DNA of 64,000 bases, taken from NCBI GenBank assembly GCA_963699015.1, contig CAVOSX010000006.1:62001-126000 (forward strand). Reading direction: 5' to 3'. A model generated the notes under the pieces. It saw nothing but the letters and a program-made list of their open reading frames with translations. It had not been told where the DNA came from and searched no databases. Both the position numbers and the translations under genes were made by a program. This DNA comes from PALSA-505 sp963699015. GTDB taxonomy: Bacteria > Actinomycetota > Actinomycetes > Streptosporangiales > Streptosporangiaceae. Shown in pieces: positions 1-9,288 of the stretch (positions within the stretch are counted from its first letter, which is position 1; each line of letters starts with the position of its first letter).

Positions 1-288
1 GCGCTGATGCGCCGGGACAACTACCTGTGCGCCTACTGCGGCCACCGGGCCGAAACCGTCGACCACGTCGTGCCGCGCAGCAAGGGCGGCGGGCACACCT
101 GGGAGAACTGCGTCGCCTCCTGCCGGACGTGCAATCATCGCAAGGCCGACCGGCTCATCGAGGAGCTGGGCTGGACGCTTCGCTGCGTGCCCGCGGTGCC
201 CCGCGGCGTGCACTGGCGGCTGATCGGCGCGAGCCACGACGGCGACCCGCAGTGGGATGCCTACCTGGCTGAGCCCAGCGCGGCCTGA
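1..288 (+). CDS. HNH endonuclease, 5'-partial
   Basis: The reading frame is open to the window edge, so the true start lies upstream; the first ATG at position 7 falls inside the usual R-x-D-x-Y-x-C-x-Y-C lead-in of the family. The visible 95 residues hold the whole HNH core: a CAYC knuckle, the DHVVPRSKGG motif with the metal-binding Asp-His, then ENCVASCRTCNHRK with the second CxxC knuckle and the terminal His. This layout matches McrA-like HNH proteins common in actinomycetes, which cut or nick DNA; many are uncharacterised. A 3' extension of about 40 residues after the HNH fold has no recognised motif. Domain call is strong, biological role unknown. Confidence 0.85.
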   Translation, partial: ALMRRDNYLCAYCGHRAETVDHVVPRSKGGGHTWENCVASCRTCNHRKADRLIEELGWTLRCVPAVPRGVHWRLIGASHDGDPQWDAYLAEPSAA

Positions 289-369
289 CGGCAGCGGCCC
301 GACCACGAGGCCGCCGCCGCGGCCCGTGTTACCGTCGCCTCACATCCGGCTGCACCAAGGGGGCCCGCA

Positions 370-1512
370 GTGGAACGTGACATTTTCACCGGCGAGCACC
401 TGGCGTTCCGTGACCTGGTCCGTTCGTTCATCGCCAAACAGATCGCGCCGCACCACGAGCAGTGGGAACGAGACGGCATGGTCTCGCGGGACGTATGGCT
501 CGCCGCCGGGCGGGCCGGCCTGCTCGGCATCGAGATCGACGAGAAATACGGCGGCGGCGGGATGCAGGACTACCGCTACTACCTGATCCTCGGCGAGGAA
601 CTGGCCCGTACCGGGATGCACGGCCCCGGGTTCGGCGTGCACAACGACATCATCGGGCCGTACCTGCAGCGGCTGTACACGCCAGAGCAGTGCGAGCGCT
701 GGCTGCCCGGCTACTGCTCGGGTGAGATCATCACGGCGATAGCCATGACCGAGCCCGGAGCGGGCAGTGACCTGCAGGGGATCCGCACCACGGCCGTCCG
801 GGACGGCGGCCACTACGTGCTGAGCGGGCAGAAGACGTTCATCTCCAACGGCCAGCTGTGCGACCTGGTCATCGTGGTGGCCAGGACCGACCCGGAGGCC
901 GGGTACCGCGGCATCAGCCTGTTCGCGGTGGAGCGGGGGATGGACGGCTTCGAGCGGGGCCGCAACCTGGACAAGGTCGGCATGCACGCGCAGGACACCT
1001 CCGAGCTGTTCTTCAGCGACGTGCGGGTGCCGGCCGGCAACATGCTGGGTGAGGAGGGCGGGGGGTTCATAGCGCTGATGCAGAATCTGCCCCGTGAGCG
1101 GGTCGCCATCGGCACCGCGGCCCTGGCCGGGGCCGAGGGGGCGTTCGAGCAGACTCTGGAGTACTGCCAGCAGCGGCAGGCGTTCGGCCGGCCGATCGGC
1201 CGGTTTCAGCACAACCGGTTCGTGCTCGCCGAGATGGCGACCGAGCTCGCGGTGGCCCGCGCCTTCACCGACCGCTGCGTCACCGAGCACAACGCGGGCC
1301 GGCTCAGCACCGAAGAAGCGTCCATGCTCAAGTGGTGGAACACCGAGCTCTGCAACAAGGTCGTCGACCGGTGCGTCCAGCTGCACGGCGGCTACGGCTA
1401 CATGCGCGAGTACCCGGTGGCCCGGGCGTACGCCGACGGCCGGGCGCAGACCATCTTCGGCGGCACCACCGAGATCATGAAGGAGATCATCGGCCGCGGC
1501 CTCGGCGTGTAG
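370..1512 (+). CDS. Acyl-CoA dehydrogenase
   Basis: FAD-dependent alpha,beta-dehydrogenation of an acyl-CoA, passing electrons to ETF. At 380 residues it has the full family length: an N-terminal helical domain, the mid domain with AMTEPGAGSDLQGI, and a C-terminal helical domain with RQAFGRPIGRFQ and HGGYGYMREYPVARAYAD. The C-terminal signature reads IFGGTTEIMKEIIGR, with Gly where medium-chain enzymes have the catalytic Glu of YEGT, so the base is probably the helix-G Glu used by long-chain and isovaleryl-type enzymes. The start is GTG at 370, following an AAGGGGG stretch. It stands alone, about 80 bases after the HNH gene. The substrate cannot be read from sequence. Confidence 0.93.
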   Translation: MERDIFTGEHLAFRDLVRSFIAKQIAPHHEQWERDGMVSRDVWLAAGRAGLLGIEIDEKYGGGGMQDYRYYLILGEELARTGMHGPGFGVHNDIIGPYLQRLYTPEQCERWLPGYCSGEIITAIAMTEPGAGSDLQGIRTTAVRDGGHYVLSGQKTFISNGQLCDLVIVVARTDPEAGYRGISLFAVERGMDGFERGRNLDKVGMHAQDTSELFFSDVRVPAGNMLGEEGGGFIALMQNLPRERVAIGTAALAGAEGAFEQTLEYCQQRQAFGRPIGRFQHNRFVLAEMATELAVARAFTDRCVTEHNAGRLSTEEASMLKWWNTELCNKVVDRCVQLHGGYGYMREYPVARAYADGRAQTIFGGTTEIMKEIIGRGLGV

Positions 1513-1607
1513 CCGCCAGATCGGTGTAACTGCATCTCGCATGAATTGCCGTATGCTGTCACATGTGCGGGCCGGGCAGCGGCCGCGGCCCAGGATGGAG
1601 CGGCACA

Positions 1608-2663
1608 GTGACCGATGAGGACGCGGGAACGTCAGGCCCCGGCGGCCTGGTCATCCCCGAGGGCGGGTTCTGGCCGGCGCCGGCGATCATCCAGCCGAAC
1701 ATCTACCCGATGGAGTGGCGGGTCGAGACGCAGAAGCTCGCCGACATCTACCAGAAGTCCAAGCGGGTGGCCTGGAACCCGGCCGACCTGCCCTGGGACG
1801 ACCTGCGTGCCGGGGATTTCACCGCCGAGCAGCGGCTGGGCATCATGTACTGGTTCTCCGTGCTGGCCAACTTCGATGCCTCCGGGCCCGCGGTCTTCGC
1901 CAGGGCCACCATCCACGCGTTCGAGCAGCACGAGGAGGACCCGGTCCGCAAGTGCTTCTTCTCGATAACCAGGGACGAGATGAACCACGAGGAGTGCTGC
2001 CAGCGCACGATCGCCGCACTGTGGCCGGGCGGCCCGCTCGACTGGCAGCCGCGCACCGACCTGGAGAAGGCCGCGCACAACAACATCAGCTGGCTCTACC
2101 ACAACGGCGGCCGCTACTGGAACGGCTACAACAAGGCGGTCGGCAAGTACTCGCTGGCCGTCCTGTTCACCAGCTTCATGATGGGCGAGATGGCGGCGTC
2201 CACGCTGTTCCGCGGGATGGCGTCGGCCGCCACGCACCCGGTGTTCGCCGGCATGTTCCAGCGGATCGGCCGGGATGAGTCGCGGCACCTGCAGATCTGC
2301 ATGACGATCCTGGAGAACGAGTGGCCCGGGCTCACCGACGACACCAAGACCCTGATCACCCGTCAGCTGCGGGCCGGGTTCGTCTTCCTCTCGATGATCC
2401 TCTGGGAGCCGCCGCCCGGCTTCTGGGACATCCCGCCCTACTTCCTGCCCAACCACCGGGTGCTGATGAGCCACGCCCGCGAGGCCGGGCTCGGCGTGCT
2501 GAGCTACGCGGAGCAGGCGGAGAACTGGCGGGTCGCGATAGCACGGGTGCGCGCGATCGTGACCCGGTGGGGGATCGAGTTCCCGGCGATACCCGAGCTC
2601 GACATCGAGGGTGTCAGCGTGGCCGATGACATCGACCCCGAAGACATCATCCCGGTCTTTTGA
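1608..2663 (+). CDS. Ferritin-like diiron-carboxylate protein (RNR R2-like fold)
   Basis: A 351-residue protein with the two-times E/ExxH pattern of ferritin-like diiron oxidases. From the GTG at 1608, ligand candidates are E106, E124 with H127 (EMNH), E194, and E224 with H227 (ESRH). Such proteins activate O2; relatives include ribonucleotide reductase small subunits, AurF-type N-oxygenases and R2-like ligand-binding oxidases, and I cannot place this one within them. GTG 1608 is preferred because GGAG lies seven bases upstream; an in-frame ATG at 1563 has no such site. No large-subunit RNR gene is nearby, which argues against a simple RNR role. The C-terminus is acidic and ends in IIPVF. Confidence 0.75.
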   Translation: MTDEDAGTSGPGGLVIPEGGFWPAPAIIQPNIYPMEWRVETQKLADIYQKSKRVAWNPADLPWDDLRAGDFTAEQRLGIMYWFSVLANFDASGPAVFARATIHAFEQHEEDPVRKCFFSITRDEMNHEECCQRTIAALWPGGPLDWQPRTDLEKAAHNNISWLYHNGGRYWNGYNKAVGKYSLAVLFTSFMMGEMAASTLFRGMASAATHPVFAGMFQRIGRDESRHLQICMTILENEWPGLTDDTKTLITRQLRAGFVFLSMILWEPPPGFWDIPPYFLPNHRVLMSHAREAGLGVLSYAEQAENWRVAIARVRAIVTRWGIEFPAIPELDIEGVSVADDIDPEDIIPVF

Positions 2664-2777
2664 CCTGCGGCCAGCCAGCTCGCGCCGCGGCGTCCGGTAC
2701 TTGCCCGGCCGGCTTATTCGGGCCGAATCAGCGCGCCGCGGGTATCGGGCCCAGGCGGACACCGGTAGCTTTCGTCT

Positions 2778-3722
2778 ATGACCGAGATTCAGCCAGCCGC
2801 GGGAATTCCCGGCGCCGCGCCGGGACATGCGCCCTTCGGTCGCATGCTCACCGCGATGATCACGCCCATGACTTCGGACGGGGCGCTCGACGCCGACGGC
2901 GCCGCCCGCCTCGCCACCTACCTGGTCGACGACATGCGCAACGACGGCCTGGTGATCAGCGGCACCACCGGCGAGTCGCCGACCACGAGCAACGCGGAAA
3001 AGGACCGGCTGCTGCGCGCGGTCATCGAGGCGGTCGGGGACCGCGCCACGGTGCTGGCCGGGGTTGGCACGTACGACACCGCGCACAGCCGTGAACTGGC
3101 CCAGATGGCCGAGCGCGCCGGCGCGGACGGCCTGCTCGTCGTGACGCCGTACTACAACAAGCCCCCGCAGAACGGGCTGGTGGCCCACTTCCGCGCGGTT
3201 GCGGACGCCACCGGGCTGCCCGTGATGCTCTACGACATCCCGGGCCGGACCGGCACGGCGATCGCCGTCGAGAGCCTGCTCCAGCTCGCCGGGCACCCGC
3301 GCATCGTCGCGGTCAAGGACGCCAAGGGTGACTTCGGCGCGGGATCGCAGACGATGGCGGCCAGCGACCTGGTGTTCTATTCCGGCGACGACATGGTCAA
3401 CCTGCCGTGGCTGTCGGTCGGCGCCGCCGGGTTCGTGAGCGTGGTCGGGCACGTGGCCGGCGACCGGCTGCACGAGATGATCGACGCGTACCTGGCCGGC
3501 GACGTGACCGCCGCGCTCGCCGTCCACCGCGAACTGCTGCCGGTGTACACCGGCATGTTCCGTACCCAGGGAGTGATCATGACGAAGGCCGCACTCGGGC
3601 TGCTCGGCCTGCCCGGCGGGCCGGTCAGGCTGCCGCTGGCCGACGCAACCGCGGCCCAGGTCGAGCAGTTGCGCACCGACCTGGCGGCCGGCGGCGTCAA
3701 ACTCCCCGGGGGAGCGGCGTGA
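2778..3722 (+). CDS. dapA: 4-hydroxy-tetrahydrodipicolinate synthase
   Basis: Condenses pyruvate with aspartate semialdehyde, the first committed step of the lysine/diaminopimelate branch. The 314-residue TIM barrel shows the family signatures GTTGESPTT, VTPYYNKPPQNGL and MLYDIPGRTG. The Schiff-base lysine is K180 in AVKDAKGD and the catalytic Tyr is Y152. The first 20 residues form a short extension before the barrel. The ATG at 2778 is the only sensible start. RNase J follows 19 bases after the stop, a dapA-rnj pairing common in actinomycetes and probably one transcript. The other diaminopimelate gene here, dapF, lies some 31 kb away. Confidence 0.96.
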   Translation: MTEIQPAAGIPGAAPGHAPFGRMLTAMITPMTSDGALDADGAARLATYLVDDMRNDGLVISGTTGESPTTSNAEKDRLLRAVIEAVGDRATVLAGVGTYDTAHSRELAQMAERAGADGLLVVTPYYNKPPQNGLVAHFRAVADATGLPVMLYDIPGRTGTAIAVESLLQLAGHPRIVAVKDAKGDFGAGSQTMAASDLVFYSGDDMVNLPWLSVGAAGFVSVVGHVAGDRLHEMIDAYLAGDVTAALAVHRELLPVYTGMFRTQGVIMTKAALGLLGLPGGPVRLPLADATAAQVEQLRTDLAAGGVKLPGGAA

Positions 3723-3741
3723 GCGCGGACGAGGCTGCCTG

Positions 3742-5427
3742 GTGAGTCACCCGCACCCGGAGCTCGGTACCCCGCGCCCGCTCGCGCCGCAGGGCCTGCG
3801 CATCATCGGCCTCGGCGGGCTCGGCGAGATCGGCCGAAACATGACGGTGTTCGAGCACGCCGGCCGGCTGCTGATCGTCGACTGCGGGGTGCTGTTCCCC
3901 GAGCCCGACCAGCCCGGCGTGGACCTGATCCTGCCGGACTTCGGCTACCTGGAAGGCCGGCTCGGCCAGGTCGAGGCGCTCGTGCTCACGCACGCGCACG
4001 AGGACCACATCGGCGGCGTTCCCTACCTGCTGCGGGAACGGGCGGACATCCCGCTGGTCGGCTCGAGGCTGACGCTGGGGCTGATCCGCAGCAAGCTGAC
4101 CGAGCACCGGGTAACACCGGTCACCGTCGAGGTGAATGAGTCCACCCGGGAGTCGTTCGGTCCCTTTGACCTTGAATTTTTCGCGGTCAACCATTCGATA
4201 CCCGACGCGCTGGCGGTGGCCATCCGCACCTCGGCCGGCCTGGTGCTGCACACCGGCGACTTCAAGATGGACCAGCTGCCGCTGGACGGCAGGCTCACCG
4301 ACCTGGGCGGGTTCGCCCGGCTCGGCGGCGAGGGCGTGGACCTGCTGATGGCGGACTCGACCAACGCCGAGGTACCGGGGATCGTGACCGCGGAGCGCGA
4401 TATCGCGCCGGTGCTCAGCGACGTGTTCGCCGCCGCGCGGCAGCGCGTCATCGTGGCCTGCTTCTCCAGCCACGTGCACCGGGTACAGCAGGTGCTCGAC
4501 ACGGCGCAGGCGCACGGGCGCAAGGTGGCGTTCGTCGGCCGCTCCATGGTGCGGACCATGGGCGTCGCCCGCGACCTGGGATACCTCCAGGTGCCCGGCG
4601 GCCTCGTGGTGGACCTCAAGGAGGCAGAGCAGCTGCCGCCGGGCCAGGTGGTGCTGGTATCCACCGGGTCGCAGGGCGAGCCGATGTCGGCGCTGTCCCG
4701 GATGGCCGGCCGCGACCACCCGATCCGGATCGCCGAGGGCGACACCGTGATCCTGGCCTCGTCGCTGATCCCGGGCAACGAGACGGCGGTGTACCGGGTG
4801 ATCAACGGGCTGACCCGGCTGGGCGCGCGCGTGGTGCACAAGGGGAACGCGCTGGTGCACGTGTCCGGTCACGCCGCCGCCGGCGAGCTGCTCTACGTGC
4901 TCAACCTGACCCGGCCTGGCAACTTCATGCCGGTGCACGGCGAGTGGCGGCACATGCGCGCGCACGCGCGGCTCGCCTCGCTGACCGGGGTGCCGGACGG
5001 CAACATCGTCATCGCCGAGGACGGCGTCGTGGTCAACCTGGTGGACGGGCAGGCCGCCATCGCCGGGTCCGTCCCCTGCGGGTACGTGTACGTGGACGGG
5101 CTGTCGGTGGGCGAGGTGACCGAGGCCTCGCTGAAGGACCGGCGGATCCTGGGCGATGAGGGATTCGTGTCGGTGGTCATCGTGGTCAACTCGACCAGCG
5201 GCAAGCTGGTGGCCAGCCCCGAGATCCACGCCCGCGGCTCGGGCATCGACGACGCGGCGTTCGGCGAGGTGCGGCCGCGGATCGAGGAGGCGCTGGTCTT
5301 CGCCGCCAGCGAGGGGATCAACGACGCGCACCAGCTCAGCCAGCTGGTCCGGCGGGTGGTCGGCCGCTGGGTGAACGAGAACTACCGGCGCCGTCCCATG
5401 ATCATCCCGGTGCTGGTCGAGGTCTAG
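3742..5427 (+). CDS. rnj: Ribonuclease J
   Basis: Metallo-beta-lactamase/beta-CASP nuclease with endo- and 5'-to-3' exonuclease activity in mRNA turnover and rRNA processing. The 561 residues have the normal layout: beta-lactamase motif II THAHEDHIGG near residue 82, HTGDFKMD, the DSTNAE turn, a beta-CASP insert with SSHVHRVQQ, then HVSGHAAAGEL and MPVHGEWRH, and the C-terminal dimerisation domain. The GTG start at 3742 follows a GAGG site. Its partner RNase Y is also present in this window at 30475, so this organism carries both ribonucleases. Confidence 0.95.
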   Translation: MSHPHPELGTPRPLAPQGLRIIGLGGLGEIGRNMTVFEHAGRLLIVDCGVLFPEPDQPGVDLILPDFGYLEGRLGQVEALVLTHAHEDHIGGVPYLLRERADIPLVGSRLTLGLIRSKLTEHRVTPVTVEVNESTRESFGPFDLEFFAVNHSIPDALAVAIRTSAGLVLHTGDFKMDQLPLDGRLTDLGGFARLGGEGVDLLMADSTNAEVPGIVTAERDIAPVLSDVFAAARQRVIVACFSSHVHRVQQVLDTAQAHGRKVAFVGRSMVRTMGVARDLGYLQVPGGLVVDLKEAEQLPPGQVVLVSTGSQGEPMSALSRMAGRDHPIRIAEGDTVILASSLIPGNETAVYRVINGLTRLGARVVHKGNALVHVSGHAAAGELLYVLNLTRPGNFMPVHGEWRHMRAHARLASLTGVPDGNIVIAEDGVVVNLVDGQAAIAGSVPCGYVYVDGLSVGEVTEASLKDRRILGDEGFVSVVIVVNSTSGKLVASPEIHARGSGIDDAAFGEVRPRIEEALVFAASEGINDAHQLSQLVRRVVGRWVNENYRRRPMIIPVLVEV

Positions 5428-5470
5428 CGCCGCGGCCAGGCCTCGGCCTGAATCGTCGCGTCCGCCCGGG

Positions 5471-6328
5471 TCAGGGCGCGGGCCGGAAGACCGACACCCG
5501 CACCGACACCGTGGCTGTCATCGGCCCGGGCAGGCTCCGCACCGCGGCGGCCAGGGCCTCCTGGTCGGTGTGCCAGGCGGCCGGTCCCATCTGGGCGGCG
5601 GCCAGCGCGTCGGCCGGGCTGAGCCGGACCGCGGCGCGGTACTCGCGCTGGCCCGCCGGCTCGAAGTACGGGCCCAGCTTCCCGGCCAGCCGCTCCTGCT
5701 TGCGCTCGTCGATGCCCAGCAGGCCGAGCGCCCCGGCCAGCTCGCGCAGGTGGTCGGCTGCCGGGGTGACGACCACCAGCCGCCCGGCCGGATTGAGTAT
5801 CCGGCGCAGCTCGGCGCCGTTGCGCGGCGCGAAGACATCCAGCGCCAGCACGGCCGCGGCGGAGGCCACCGGCAGCCTGCGCCACACGTCGCAGGCCACC
5901 GCGCCGATCCGTTCATGCGCCCGGGCCGCCCGGCGCAGCGCGTACCTGGACCGGTCCAGCGCGATGCCGGCCCTGCCGGGAAGCTCGTCCAGCACCCGGG
6001 CCAGGTAGTAGCCGGTCCCGGCGCCGGATTCCAGCACGCAGCCGGCCCTGGCCCCGCCGGCCGCGGCGGCCATCGCCTCGGCCGCGGCGGCGGCCACGAC
6101 AGCCGCCAGATCCGCGAAGTGCCCCGCGCCCAGGAAGTCGGCCCTGGCCTGGACCATGGCGGCGGTGTCCCCGCCCTCGCCGCCTGCCTTCTTGGGGAGC
6201 AGGCTGGCGTAGCCCTGGCGCGCGACGTTGAACGCGTGCCCGCGCGCGCAGTGCAGCGCGGAGCCGGTCCTGGCCAGCCCGGCGCCGCAGTAGGGGCAGG
6301 CCAGGTACGGGAGTACGTCATCGAGCAC
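5471..6328 (-). CDS. 23S rRNA (guanine-N1)-methyltransferase, RlmA/TlrB type
   Basis: SAM-dependent methylation of a guanine in helix 35 of 23S rRNA (G745 in RlmA1, G748 in TlrB, where it gives tylosin resistance). The 285-residue product begins with the family zinc finger, CPYCGAGL followed by CARGHAFNVARQGY, and continues with the SAM-binding LESGAGTGYYLARVLDE loop. The start is GTG at 6328; the same frame stays open upstream but lacks homology there. It lies 23 bases downstream of the CoA-ligase gene on the same strand and is probably co-transcribed, although the functions are unrelated. Which of the two guanines it modifies cannot be decided here. Confidence 0.88.
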   Translation of the reverse strand: MLDDVLPYLACPYCGAGLARTGSALHCARGHAFNVARQGYASLLPKKAGGEGGDTAAMVQARADFLGAGHFADLAAVVAAAAAEAMAAAAGGARAGCVLESGAGTGYYLARVLDELPGRAGIALDRSRYALRRAARAHERIGAVACDVWRRLPVASAAAVLALDVFAPRNGAELRRILNPAGRLVVVTPAADHLRELAGALGLLGIDERKQERLAGKLGPYFEPAGQREYRAAVRLSPADALAAAQMGPAAWHTDQEALAAAVRSLPGPMTATVSVRVSVFRPAP

Positions 6329-6351
6329 GAGAGATGACCTGGGCCGCGTCG

Positions 6352-7989
6352 CTAGCCTGCGGGGGGAGCCGGGTCGGCGGGCACCCCGGCCTCGCGCAGC
6401 CTGAACCGCTGCAGCTTGCCCGTCGTGGTCCGCGGCAGCGACGGCACGAAGGCAACGGCGCGCGGGTACTTGTACGGCGCGATCTGCTGCTTGACGAACT
6501 CCTGCAGCCGCGCCGCCGTCGCCTCGGTGCCCTCGACGCCGGCGCGCAGCACCACATAGGCCTTGACGATCTGGCCCCGGGTCTCGTCCGGCACGCCGAC
6601 CACCCCGCACTCGGCCACGTCGGGGTGCAGCAGCAGGGCTTCCTCGATCTCCGGCCCCGCGATGTTGTACCCGGCCGAGATGATGATGTCGTCCACCCGG
6701 GCCTGGTACCAGAAGTAGCCATCGGCGTCGCGCAGGTAGCTGTCGCCGGTGAGATTCCAGCCGTCGCGGACGTAGCTGCGCTGCCGGTCGTCGGCGAGGT
6801 ACCGGCAGCCGGTCGGCCCTTTGACCGCGAGCCTGCCGATGGTCCCGTCGGGCACCGGCTTCCCGTCGTCGTCCAGCACCGCGGCCTCATACCCGGGCAC
6901 CGCCGTGCCCGTCGCGCCGGGCACGATATCGTCGCCGGCCGCCGAGATAAAGATGTGCAGCATCTCGGTGCTGCCGATCCCGTCGATGATCCGCACCCCG
7001 GTCGCCTCGTAGAACGCCTTCCAGGTGCTGGCCGGCAGGTGCTCGCCGGCCGAGACGGCCAGGCGCAGGCCGCGCAGCTGCTCCGCGCAGCCCGAGGCGA
7101 TCATCGCGCGGTAGCCGGTGGGCGCGGTGCTGCAGGCCGTGACGCCGCGCCCGGCGATCTGGGCGGCCAGATCCTCCGGCGCCGCCTTCTCCAGCAGCAG
7201 GGTGGAGGCGCCGGCCCGCAGCGGGAACACCAGCAGCCCGCCGAGCCCGTAGGTGAACGCGAGCGGCGGCGTGCCGGTGAAGATGTCGTCGGGGGCGGGC
7301 CGCAGCACGCGCGCGGAGAATGTGTCGGCGACAGCGAGCACGTCGCGGTGGAAGTGCATGGTCGCCTTGGGCCTGCCGGTCGTCCCCGAGGTGAACGCGA
7401 TCATGGCCACGTCGTCGGCGGCGGTCGCCACGGCGGCGAAGTCGCCGGGCTTGAGGCCGGCCAGGCTGGTCAGGTCATCAGGCTGGCCGCTGCCGTACGT
7501 CAGCACCGTCAGGCCGGGCAGGCCCGCGGTGAGATCCCAGGTGAAGCGGTGATCGCACAGGGCCAGGGCCGGCCTGGCGATCTCGCCGATGGTCGCGAGC
7601 TCGGTCGCCCGCAGCAGCGGCATGGTCGAGACCGTGACCGCGCCGGCTTTGACCACGCCCAGCCAGCAGGCCACCAGCCACGGGTTGTTCGGCCCGCGCA
7701 GCAGCACCCGGTTGCCCGGCACGATGCCGAAGTCCTCGGTCAGCACGCGCGCCACCTGGGCGGCCGCGGTCAGCAGCTCGCCGTAGGTCCAGTCGCCCGA
7801 AGGCGAAAGCACGCAGGGCCGGTCCGCGCCGTGCCGCTTGATCGTCGTGTCCAGCAGTTCCTCGGCGCAGTTGAGCCGGTCCGGGTAGCGCAGCCCGGGC
7901 AGCGAGAAGGTGAACTCCGGCCACTGCTGCGGCGGCGGGAGATTGTCCCGGCAGAACGTATCGGCGTGCGCGGACGGCGAGAGCTGCAT
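6352..7989 (-). CDS. Aryl-CoA ligase, 2-aminobenzoate/benzoate-CoA ligase family
   Basis: AMP-forming acyl-CoA synthetase of 545 residues. The adenylation loop reads FTSGTTGRPKATMHFH, with the ATP-binding GIGSTEM, the hinge region DSYLRDADGYFWYQARVDD, and the C-terminal catalytic lysine in TTGKLQRFRLRE. The N-terminus (ADTFCRDNLPPPQQWPEF, then LRYPDRLNCAEELLD) is typical of ligases annotated as 2-aminobenzoate-CoA ligases. The ATG at 7989 follows a strong AGGGAGGG site. The next metabolic genes on this strand are a RidA protein and a salicylyl/2-aminobenzoyl-CoA hydroxylase, so anthranilate or salicylate activation is the best inference. Confidence 0.85.
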   Translation of the reverse strand: MQLSPSAHADTFCRDNLPPPQQWPEFTFSLPGLRYPDRLNCAEELLDTTIKRHGADRPCVLSPSGDWTYGELLTAAAQVARVLTEDFGIVPGNRVLLRGPNNPWLVACWLGVVKAGAVTVSTMPLLRATELATIGEIARPALALCDHRFTWDLTAGLPGLTVLTYGSGQPDDLTSLAGLKPGDFAAVATAADDVAMIAFTSGTTGRPKATMHFHRDVLAVADTFSARVLRPAPDDIFTGTPPLAFTYGLGGLLVFPLRAGASTLLLEKAAPEDLAAQIAGRGVTACSTAPTGYRAMIASGCAEQLRGLRLAVSAGEHLPASTWKAFYEATGVRIIDGIGSTEMLHIFISAAGDDIVPGATGTAVPGYEAAVLDDDGKPVPDGTIGRLAVKGPTGCRYLADDRQRSYVRDGWNLTGDSYLRDADGYFWYQARVDDIIISAGYNIAGPEIEEALLLHPDVAECGVVGVPDETRGQIVKAYVVLRAGVEGTEATAARLQEFVKQQIAPYKYPRAVAFVPSLPRTTTGKLQRFRLREAGVPADPAPPAG

Positions 7990-8130
7990 GCCTGACCCTC
8001 CCTGCCCGCCTGCCACGACCGGGCCTACCGGCCACCGGCGGACCTGCCCCCAGTATTCCCCAGGCATAGCGCGACCGCCTGTCCACTCGCCTGCTCCCGG
8101 CGCGCCGCAGGTGACGGTAGGGTCCCGGTC

Positions 8131-8814
8131 ATGGCTCTGGCTCGCTTCAAGGACCTGTGCATGGACGCTGCCGACACGGCCCGGCTCGGCGAGTTCTGGG
8201 CGGCGGCGCTGGGCCGGTCCTGGGAACTCGACGACGACGGCGACGGCCTGCTTCGCGGGCCGACCGGCCGGCACACGATCTGGATCAGCAAGGTGCCGGA
8301 GCCGAAGACGGTCAAGCACCGGGTGCACCTGGACATCTACGCGCGGCGCCTCGCCGATCTCGAGGCCCTCGGTTCCACTGTGCTGCGGCCCGAGGGCGAC
8401 GACCGGAGGTGGACGGTGCTGGCCGATCCCGAGGGCGGCGAGTACTGCGCGTTCCTGCGCGACGACCTGCCCGCCGAGCGGCTGCACGCCCTGGTGGTGG
8501 ACAGCGCCGACCCGGCCGCGCAGGCCGAGTGGTGGGGCGCTGTGTACGGCGCGTCCGTGGTGCACAACGCGCGCGGGTATTCCACGCTGGAGAACGTGCC
8601 CGGCATGCCCATCCTGGCCATGGACTTCGACTCGGTACCTGAGCCCAAGACCGCGAAGAACCGGATCCACTGGGACGTGACCGTCCCGGCTCTGCCGCCG
8701 CTGCTCGACGCGGGCGCTACTGTGCTGGCGCGGCCGAACGAGCAGGCCCGCTGGTACGTGCTGGCCGATCCCGAGGGCAACGAATTCTGCGCGTTCACCG
8801 AGGACGCCCGGTAG
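8131..8814 (+). CDS. VOC-family protein with two tandem glyoxalase-like domains
   Basis: A 227-residue protein of two homologous halves. Matching segments are VPEPKTVKHRVHLDIYA versus VPEPKTAKNRIHWDVTV, and WTVLADPEGGEYCAF versus WYVLADPEGNEFCAF; the DNA coding for VLADPEG is also identical over about 20 bases in both halves, at about 8417 and 8758. VOC folds support glyoxalases, extradiol dioxygenases and small-molecule binding proteins; this actinobacterial subgroup is usually annotated as glyoxalase-like with no known substrate. The gene sits alone on the plus strand inside a minus-strand aromatic-CoA cluster. The ATG at 8131 fits the start of the first domain. Confidence 0.85.
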   Translation: MALARFKDLCMDAADTARLGEFWAAALGRSWELDDDGDGLLRGPTGRHTIWISKVPEPKTVKHRVHLDIYARRLADLEALGSTVLRPEGDDRRWTVLADPEGGEYCAFLRDDLPAERLHALVVDSADPAAQAEWWGAVYGASVVHNARGYSTLENVPGMPILAMDFDSVPEPKTAKNRIHWDVTVPALPPLLDAGATVLARPNEQARWYVLADPEGNEFCAFTEDAR

Positions 8815-8853
8815 CCGCGCCCGTACGCGCCGGCTGAGCCGTGCCCGCCGGGA

Positions 8854-9252
8854 TCAGGGCAGCACCGCAACCCCCTGCACTTCCACGAGCGCCTCGGCAT
8901 CCCACAGCCTGCTGACGCCGACGGCCGCCATCGCCGGGTACTGCGGCCCGGCCAGCCGGCGCCAGGCCGCGCCGATCTCGCGCGCGTGCGCCCGGTAGTC
9001 GGCGAGATCGACGGCGTAGATGGTCAGGCTGGCCAGCTGCCCGGGCGCTCCGCCGGCCTCGCGCAGCGCGTGCAGCAGGTTGCCCAGCGCCCGCTCGAAC
9101 TGCGCCGCTACCGTCTCGCCCTCGATCCGCCCGTCCGGCCCGGTAGCCGTCTGCCCGGCCAGGAACACGACCCGGCTGCCGGTGGCCACGACCGCGTGCG
9201 AGAACCCCGAAGCCCGCGCCAGCCCGGCCGGATTCACCCGCTCAACGCCCAC
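8854..9252 (-). CDS. RidA/YjgF/YER057c/UK114-family protein
   Basis: A 132-residue RidA fold, usually a trimer. RidA proteins hydrolyse reactive enamine/imine intermediates, and subgroups serve in aromatic catabolism. Visible features are VNPAGLARASGFSHAV at the start, VFLAGQTA, the QFERALGNLLHALREAG helix, LASLTIYAVDL, and the C-terminal ALVEVQGVAVLP. The canonical RidA active-site Arg should lie near AMAAVGVSRLWDAEALVEV; VSRL supplies an Arg. It starts 36 bases after the stop of the bifunctional hydroxylase. The product of 2-aminobenzoyl-CoA monooxygenase/reductase is an enamine, so an enamine deaminase next to it makes chemical sense. Confidence 0.88.
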   Translation of the reverse strand: MGVERVNPAGLARASGFSHAVVATGSRVVFLAGQTATGPDGRIEGETVAAQFERALGNLLHALREAGGAPGQLASLTIYAVDLADYRAHAREIGAAWRRLAGPQYPAMAAVGVSRLWDAEALVEVQGVAVLP

Positions 9253-9288
9253 GCCGCCCCCGCCCCCAACCCGGTCGCCCCGCGCCGG

